From: Schistocephalus solidus
Taxonomy: Eukaryota; Platyhelminthes; Cestoda; Diphyllobothriidea; Diphyllobothriidae
DNA length: 64,000 nt
Reading direction: 5' to 3'
Assembly (NCBI GenBank): GCA_017591395.1
Contig: WEDG01000860.1
Location: forward strand, 1 to 64,000
The first letter of the stretch is position 1, and every line of letters begins with the position of its first letter. The position numbers and the translations under genes are program-made. Under the pieces are notes generated by a model. It ran no database searches and was not told the DNA's origin. It saw nothing but the letters and a program-made list of their open reading frames with translations. Positions 56,965 through 64,000 of this stretch are shown here, in pieces.

Positions 56965-58660
56965 TATCGTTACGAACTCGATTAAAAATTAACTGCTTCT
57001 GAGGTGGAGTTGAGAGATTTAGAGAGGCCAGAACCTTATTAACCGTGAGTTATCAACCCAGACAAACGCTCAGTCTTACATAGGTAACGAAAGGTGTGCA
57101 AAAAGTTGACCTAATTGGATGATTAACAGTAAGCTATAAAAAAACAAGCTATTTATGACGGCAGCTGCGAATAAATTAAGGTACTAGTGTCACAGATATT
57201 GAATGTATGGAACGGCACCGAACGCCAACATTCAGCTTAAGGTTAGGCTGAAAACTCGAAGCGCGGACTACTGATGACAGAACGTAGTCCATAAATAAAA
57301 AATATAATAGAAATATTCCAGGAAATTTTCCAAAATAACGGCGAAAGCATACGAACTGCATACGAAAAGCATACATCTAGTAACATCTGTCAACAGCTGT
57401 AAGTATCACGGCTCCTAAAATAGTCAAACAACAGCGCGTAAGTCCTGAACTCGTTCAAGAAGTTACCACTACAACTCAGTGTTGCAGATGTGGTAAACAA
57501 GGAAAGGCGCAAGAACAGCTCAAAATACTCGTAAAGTAGGCAAAACTTACATACCGAAGCAGATTGTGCGCGTGGGGGCTATATACTCAGAGGCTGCCTC
57601 ATGGATGGCCTCCAGTCATTTTCACCCGAGTTCTCAAATTTCTCGAAGTTATCGGCATCGTTTAAGCTTATCGAGGAAATCATAAAATCATAAATAATCA
57701 TCAAAAATCACAGAAAGTTGTGGTTCTTGTCTCTATAATTAAATTATTCAGAGTTAATTTTGTGAAACAAGTCGTGACGAAACCGAATTACTAACGGAAC
57801 TTCAATAAAAACCCGGGGTCCGAAAGTAATGAATGCGAACGTTCGCAAAACAATGAAAAGTGAAACGAAGCCGATTCAAAACAAAAAAATGGTCTAACCG
57901 AATAGAAATGAAGTAAAAAATTAAAATTTAAAACACGAAACTTAGAGAAAAATGAGCGAAACATAGCATCAAACAGCTTAATACATCCATCATTCAACAA
58001 AATGGAATTTATTTAGTTTATTTACAACATTTTAAAGGAAACAGATAACGTAGAAAACTGAAAACAATTAGGGGAAGTATATAATCGATGAAAAACAACA
58101 GGCAAGCAACAGGAGGCGTGTTTAATAATAAATTGAATTCAAAGCGTTCAGTTTCTGTATGCTAGGTCGACCTGACGCAGAGGAAAATTGTCTCTTACTA
58201 AAGGATGAAAGTAATTACCGGAGCTGTAGATAGAGTGATTTAAGGGTTTTGGGACAAAGTACGTACAATTATCCCGTCCCCCTATTATCGTATTTCAAAG
58301 TTCGTAGAGCCTGCAAGGATGCTCCTGGAGAAAATCAATGAAGCTGGACTCAAATAAGAAATCAGTACTAGTGTAATAAGGCTTGTCAACAGTCTCTTAC
58401 GTTTAAAGGATATGAAAGTTGGCTATTTTAGCAGTCTGTCCCAGCGCTCGCCAGAGCGGCCATTGACTTTCACCGATTTAGGGCCGCCCCACACCCTCGT
58501 CAATCCGATGCTTGTGCCTTTTGTGACTTGACCCAGGCATTGCAACAACTTTATTCCGATGAAACTTGTCTTTTTTCTCATTGGTGGCAGGTGGGCAAAG
58601 TTGAGGCGTAAACAAGCACCTCGCACAGGTCAACAATATTAATAGCCGAGTCCAAGTCCC
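56965..58660. other. AT-rich stretch, nothing recognised
   Basis: Upstream of the Scm start codon as read on the minus strand. No identifiable coding region, repeat family or promoter element on either strand. The Scm promoter may lie here or nearer exon 1. Confidence 0.35.
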
Positions 58661-58664
58661 ATTC

Positions 58665-58925
58665 CCCAATTTATATGCACTTGAACTACAAAAGCTGTTA
58701 ACAATCACTCATAATCTAGCCCGTGAACACTTGGATTCAGCATACCGCCAACAAAAGGAAGACTTCAACACACAGACTCATGGAAATCCCCTACCAACCA
58801 GGCGATCTGGTTCTACGCCACCACACGATTCCATCGGTCGGTACATCCGCAGTTTTACCATCCATGGGAAGGCCCCTTTCACATCATCAACCTCCTCCTA
58901 CCGACCACAAGGTCAAGCTCAAAAC
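58665..58925 (+). mobile_element. Fragment of a Gypsy-type LTR retrotransposon integrase end
   Basis: In two adjacent frames the sequence reads NLAREHLDSAYRQQKEDFN, then a GNPYQPGDLVLRHHTIP-like block, and GPFTI-like sequence. This pattern (a basic H-x-x-x-x-Y helix, then GDLV-L, then W-GPF-I) is the C-terminal part of Gypsy-family integrase. A frameshift near 58795 separates the two parts. No LTR or other pol domain was seen nearby, so it is an isolated remnant. Confidence 0.6.
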
Positions 58926-58929
58926 GCGC

Positions 58930-60155
58930 AGCTCCTCTTTGAAAGCTAATTGAAAATTCTAATTTTATCAGGATTTCCTCATCCCCTGCCTAAATTATTA
59001 GCTGATTTTTAGATAAAATTTGTATTTTTAATACTATATCACCTGATTATACCTGTGGTACTCTTCCTATCACACAGGCGGTAATCTTAAGTGTCAACGT
59101 TTTCACCCAACATAGCCCCATTATTAGTCGGGTCGACCTGTTATACTAAGATGTTTTCTGAAGCACGTATATAGGTCCGTTGTTAAAATTGCGGAAATAA
59201 TTCGATTTTCAACAATAGATTTTCTGCAGTAACCGCTGTTATTGTCGACTCACCAAATGGCAGGAAATCTATATTGCAAAGTTCCCCCTGCGTAGCCCCA
59301 TCGTTAGTTTCTTTTTTTTCAATGTAATTTTTTACACAACATTTCCCATTCTCTTGTTATGCATACGCAATATCCTATTATTCGGAACTAAGTGTTAGAT
59401 ATAACATGAAAAATAATTGCTTACGGCTAAAAATTCCTTCAGCGTTTGTTTTATGAAAAAAAATCCGTCAGCAACGACCTAGTCTATTTGGAATTATCAT
59501 TTGTCATTAAACTTTTGAGTTTTGTTTATTTTTGCCTGCTGACTGCTCAATTGAATCCTGCAATGTGTATTTTGTGCATCCTTACGTCCTCAAACGGTTT
59601 GTATTTTGCCAACCATTAAAGTATCGCCAAAATTCGATCGCAAGATCTGCTAGACTGTCACAGAAAATCAGTTGCCTGATTTTTCAAAACTTTTATCAAA
59701 TTACAGCTTCCTCCTAGAAAAATGAGAACGAAAATCTCAGCTCATCACAAGCTCTCAGTCGTTGAACCGAAGCGTTGCTTTGTGGCACCTAGTACTCATA
59801 GCACTGCTATGCATATGTAACCAGTTGGTACAGCTAAGTAGCTTGATCTCTCCGTTTTACAAAATTGTAATGACTCTATGTTAAAGTTTGGATCCGTTCT
59901 CTCTATACTGAAGACTAATTCAACGGTGCTATCCCTGCTATTTCTTCTCAGGAATGTCAGCGTCTCGACTTTCTCATTCATTTGGATTCCAGTTAAACAT
60001 TATACCGACAGAAAAGAAATTATAATTTTCTTTTAAAAAATGTTTCTCGAGACAGAAGACCTATTGGCGTAGCTGCAAACTTCCTGTACTCGTGCGGCTT
60101 CAACTACTCCTCACGTATCAAAAATCCACCTAAATTACTCACCCTTTTTTCACCA
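58930..60155. other. AT-rich stretch, nothing recognised
   Basis: Low-GC sequence between the Gypsy fragment and the second CR1-like LINE. No domain-bearing open frame. Confidence 0.35.
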
Positions 60156-60159
60156 ATCG

Positions 60160-63100
60160 AGGTGGACTCCATCTTTGCACAACGAGGTCACATTTCTCGT
60201 TATCTGCAAGTTGCAAAATGTTTCCTTTGCCGGTATTTTACACCAATGGAGCGAAGGAATGTGTCGCCCCTCTTTTATAAGCGTTCGGAATCTCAGTATA
60301 TTATCCATAAGTCTGGTCATGGCTATGCAAAACACAACGAGACGGTACAGAAATCTCCTCTGATTTACGGTCCAAATAACCCCTTATCTTCACCCCATAA
60401 TTTTCTCTCAACGAATCCATTAACGCATTCTAACTCGCAAATAGGAATTTCAAACTCAGTAGCTTTCAACCGTCGTAAGTCCACCCTTAATGTTAGTGAC
60501 TCCACGTTAAGTGCGGAGACCGACTGCTTCTCCATTTTAAAGTAGTCTTCCTTGTTTTCCTACTGGTGACTTAGTGCGAAAAACTGGGTCAAGTCCGCCT
60601 CGTTCCCATTCCGTGCCATACACTCCGGCCTCAGCTGTTCAATCTAATAAGCTTATTAATACCCCGGACAAGTATATGTATGCTCCTAATTCAAGTTCCA
60701 AAAATAAAAACGTAAGTATAGTTGGGAAACCTGCTAAACCTCCAGCAGCTACTATACAAACACAAAATTTCCTTAGCAATCATCCCAACACAACAACTTA
60801 TCAGGCTCCCCAATTTATTAACGCTACCCCTTATGGTAACAGTTATCCAAAACAAATTGTTCCATTTTCTAATCTAATTCTCTCCGCATATTACTCCAAC
60901 ATTCCTAAAAATCCTATTTTTAAGCGTTCTATTTTTGGTTCCATGAAAATAGCCTTCCTATCAATGTATGCCACCCAAATATGTTTCTCTGAAATAATCC
61001 TTATTGAGCACGCCATATTCCTTGAATATGAATTTCTCTGGATACAGATTAAAAAGGATTGTTCACAAAACCTACAATTCTTGACGATCTACAGACCACC
61101 TAATGTTCCAAGTGCAGCTGATGAGTCACTCCTACATTTACTCAAGGAAGTTGCAAGTCACCAGGAGGTGCTTATTGCTGGAGATTTCAATGCACCTACA
61201 GAAGACTGGGTAAATCTGACTGTTGATGGTGCGCCAAATTCCATCGGCCACAAGCTAATGGATTTCACTCTTGATCAACCTCTGGCACAGAAGGTAAACA
61301 TACCAACGAGATTAAGAGAGATCCAGATAGCAAATTGCCTCGACCAAGTATTTACGAAGGACTTCTCAAAATTGATGAAATGTATTCTATTGCAGCCCTC
61401 GGTAAGAGTGACCATAGTACGCTGATGTGAGCTTACTCCATTTATTCTCAGCGCCAAAAGAGAACAGAGGGCAAGCAAAATATATGGAAGGCTGATTTTA
61501 ACGCGATGAAGAAAGAACTAATATCCGTACAATGGAACTTTTTGCTAAAACGGAAAAAAAGAGGATGACTGGCTATCGTATAAGAAAGTTTCACTTGATC
61601 TGGTTGAACGCTTTTGTCTAGTGAAGATGCAAAAAAAGACTACTGGCCCTGCCTGGCTAACAAGAGAACTTAACAGGCAGTTAAAAAATAATATAAAAAT
61701 AAAAATGGAAGTTATTCAGAGAAACAGGGTCAGCAGAGAATCTCAAGGAATTTTTTCACCATATAAATGCTGTAAAAAATGATTCATCAGGCAAGGAAGA
61801 GCTATGAATCAAGAATTATTCAACAGGCTGAAAATAAACCTAAAAGTTTATTCAATTATATCAATAGTCGATTAAAAAACAAGGACGCAGTCGCAGTAAT
61901 TATGGATGAAAAAGGTGTTGAAATCGTTGAGCGTTAAGAGAAAACCCAGCACTTTGGTCTGTTCTTTGCCTCAGTATTCACTAAAGAAGCGGAACTTCAG
62001 CTTGACCACGACAACAGTGGTGTTATAGACGCCGGTCCAGTGCTTGAATACATACTCTTCCCGGAACCTCTCGTGGAACGAGAACTGCAAAATCTCAAAT
62101 AAGCCAAGTCATCTGGTCCGGACGATTTACCGGCAAAGTTCTTGAAAGAAATGGCCAGCGAACTCTCCCAACCACTAGCGCATATATTCAAATCATCCTT
62201 TGAATCTGGGAAACTGCCATCCGAATGGAAGGCAGCAAATATATACCCCATATACAAGAGTGGGGCTCGATCTAATGTCAAAAATTATCGGCCTGTCAGC
62301 CTTACCAGCCATTTGCTGTAAAATAACGGAATCGATAATTAAGAAGGTGACAATTAAGTTCCTTGAGGAAAATCGATTGCTCTCGGAGCTCCAGCATGGC
62401 TTCAGACAGAATCGCTCTTGTCTTTCCAGTTTATTGCTCTCGAAAGAGCAGTGGACTTGCGCATTGGATGAAGTTGGTACGGTTGACCTCATCTACACTG
62501 ATTTCAAGAAGGCGTTTGTCAGTGTCCCACACAAACGTTTAATCTATTAATTATCTGAAATTGGCATAAGAGGAATGCTGCTGACATGGATTGCAGATTT
62601 TCTTACAGCAAGTTTTCAAACTGTGTGCATTGGTACCTCGATTTCAACACATACTCCGGTTCTAAGTGGTGTCCCCCAAGGGATCATCTTAGGGCCAGTA
62701 CTCTTCTCAGAGTACATGAACGACTGCGTCGATGACCTGGGTTGCAGCGCGGTCATGTTTGCAGACGATGTAAAATTGTAAAGGGTCATCATATCTGATG
62801 CCGAAAGGCACGTACTTCAAGAGAGTCTCAACCATCTTAGCAGCTGGTCTGCTCATTGGCTCTTAAATTTTAACGTTGGGAAGTGTGTGGTCCTAAGACT
62901 CCGTACCAGAAAGACCAGTAAGGAGGATGTTTCCTACCAATAGCTTCTCAATGGGCAGCCCCTTTTGATTGTTGAGGAACAGAAGGACCTCGGCGTTCTA
63001 ATAAACTCTTCACTCAAACATCTTCACAGTGTTTAAAGGCAGCTTAACGCGCAACACAAGTTTGATTTGCGCTCAGAAGTGGATTTGTGCAGATTGATAA

Positions 63101-63640
63101 GGAACGTTTCCGAAAAGGCTACGGAGCATTTGTTCGATCTCACTTGGAATATGTTGTCCAGGCCTGGCGTCCGTGGTTAAAGAATGATTATCTACAGCTC
63201 GAACGAGTACAGACGAGGGTCACGACGATGGTCATGAATCTTAGCCATCTGCCTAACGAAACCAGACTAGTTGAACTTGATTTGTTGCCTCTCAATTACA
63301 GGCAACTACGCGGTGACCTCATCCTAACCTACCGAATTTTCAGAGGCCGTGAGTATGCCCTAGAATTTGCTGACTTCTTCAAATTGGCTGAGACGGAACA
63401 TCTGCGGGGTCATCCATTTAAACTGCAAAGGAAGTTGGTCCACATGGATGTCGTCAGAACGCCTTTTCACAGAGGAACGTTGGAGCATGGAACGCACTTC
63501 CTGACTAGGTGGTCCTTTCAGAAACAGTTGACACGTTTAAATGTAAACTGGATACTTATTTACTGAGAAACTATTGTACATTTATTTATTGTATATTTGT
63601 ATATTTGAAGGGTTACAGGCATTGCCCTTGATGACCCTAT
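60160..63640 (+). mobile_element. CR1-like LINE, endonuclease and reverse transcriptase, broken
   Basis: An open frame at 60162-60545 and a Ser/Asn/Pro-rich frame from 60574 may be ORF1-type or leader sequence. The second continues into endonuclease blocks LEYEFLWIQIKKDC, FLTIYRPPN and EVLIAGDFNAPTEDW (61030-61210), then NCLDQVFTKDFS. RT blocks follow: [72 protein letters not shown] and VMFADDVKL (62750-62780). The C-terminus FVRSHLEYVVQAWRPWLKN to TGA is at 63110-63566. Stops (for example TAA after 62094) and several frameshifts kill it. The 3' UTR runs to about 63640. The N-terminal half of the endonuclease is missing or too decayed to see. Confidence 0.9.
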
Positions 63641-63739
63641 TAATTTAAAGTTATCATTGCATGTGTACCATCAATATAAAATGGTGTACATTTAAAAACA
63701 TTTGATTCAAAGCATAACATAACTTCAAATGCGTTTTCA

Positions 63740-64000
63740 CAGCCATAGGCGAAACATTGTGGAAGAAAAGTAGAGCCCGAAAGATTTCAAATTGCTGGTT
63801 TTAAGTAATCATGTTGTGACAGTCGTCTTTTGTCAAATCTAATGCCATCAAACCTTCTTTTTAAATCAGTAATGCCTTCAGAGGTAACCGTCTCGCTTGT
63901 TAACGAGTTCCTAGGTCGTACCACTCTTTGGCTGAAACAAACGTTTCTGAGTTTCAATCGCGTGCGTTCGCTATTCACCTTTTAATGATGACCACGCAGA
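63740..64000 (-). mobile_element. CR1-like LINE, 3' end of a copy running off the window
   Basis: On the minus strand the frame reads SLTSETVTSEGITDLKRRFD, the final coding block that also occurs at 780-900 (minus). Since the copy begins beyond 64000, only its C-terminus and 3' UTR are in the window. It faces the plus-strand LINE just before it, tail to tail. Confidence 0.75.

Noticed and set aside
1..64000. CRISPR arrays, bacterial operons, rRNA genes
   Set aside because: Repeats are microsatellites or dispersed elements, not evenly spaced units; the genes are intron-bearing; no rRNA-like sequence was seen.

Overview
This is eukaryotic DNA, most likely from a flatworm and probably a tapeworm (Diphyllobothriidea, a Spirometra or Schistocephalus type genome). 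I infer this from four things: genes split by GT-AG introns, two of them only 31-32 nt; heavy loading with CR1-like and RTE-like non-LTR retrotransposons; many tRNA-derived SINEs; and long simple repeats. Nothing looks bacterial. I found two genuine host genes, and most of the rest is repeat-derived or unrecognised.

Host gene 1, plus strand, 5730-6939: ribosomal protein L6 (RPL6) in four exons, 248 aa, with a polyadenylation signal 3 nt past the stop codon.

Host gene 2, minus strand, 55954 down to 19424 (36.5 kb): a Polycomb-group Sex comb on midleg (Scm) homologue rebuilt from six exons. The N-terminal arm of the first MBT repeat is at 55954-55871, the rest of MBT1 at 52743-52210, MBT2 plus a charged region at 28628-27637, a linker at 24381-23867, and a C-terminal SAM domain over two exons at 20305-20190 and 19549-19424. 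All splice phases agree. The MBT1/MBT2 intron is about 23.6 kb and holds most of the transposons in the window.

Layout. 1-3.1 kb: decayed minus-strand CR1-like LINE. 3.4 kb: tRNA-like sequence. 5.7-6.95 kb: RPL6. 7.9-9.9 kb: degraded LINE (family C) split by a SINE pair. 10-18.5 kb: dispersed repeats, SINE cluster and (TA)n arrays. 18.97-55.96 kb: the Scm transcription unit. Inside its large intron are the 5' half of an RTE-like element (31.1-31.7 kb) fused to a nearly complete CR1-like LINE (31.7-34.0 kb), degenerate telomere-like tracts, a 0.9-kb tandem duplication (41.5-43.3 kb), the 3' half of an RTE-like element with a five-finger C2H2 tail (46.2-48.9 kb), and a 0.67-kb tandem duplication (48.9-50.3 kb). 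52.8-55.2 kb (Scm intron 1): SINEs and LINE family C. 55.6-57 kb: unrecognised plus-strand ORFs. 58.7 kb: scrap of a Gypsy-type integrase end. 60.2-63.6 kb: second CR1-like LINE. 63.7-64 kb: 3' end of another CR1 copy on the minus strand.

The two host genes do not form a pathway: one encodes a component of the large ribosomal subunit, the other a chromatin repressor. The retroelements are passengers, most of them broken by stops or frameshifts. Everything here was read by eye; no alignment or search was run.
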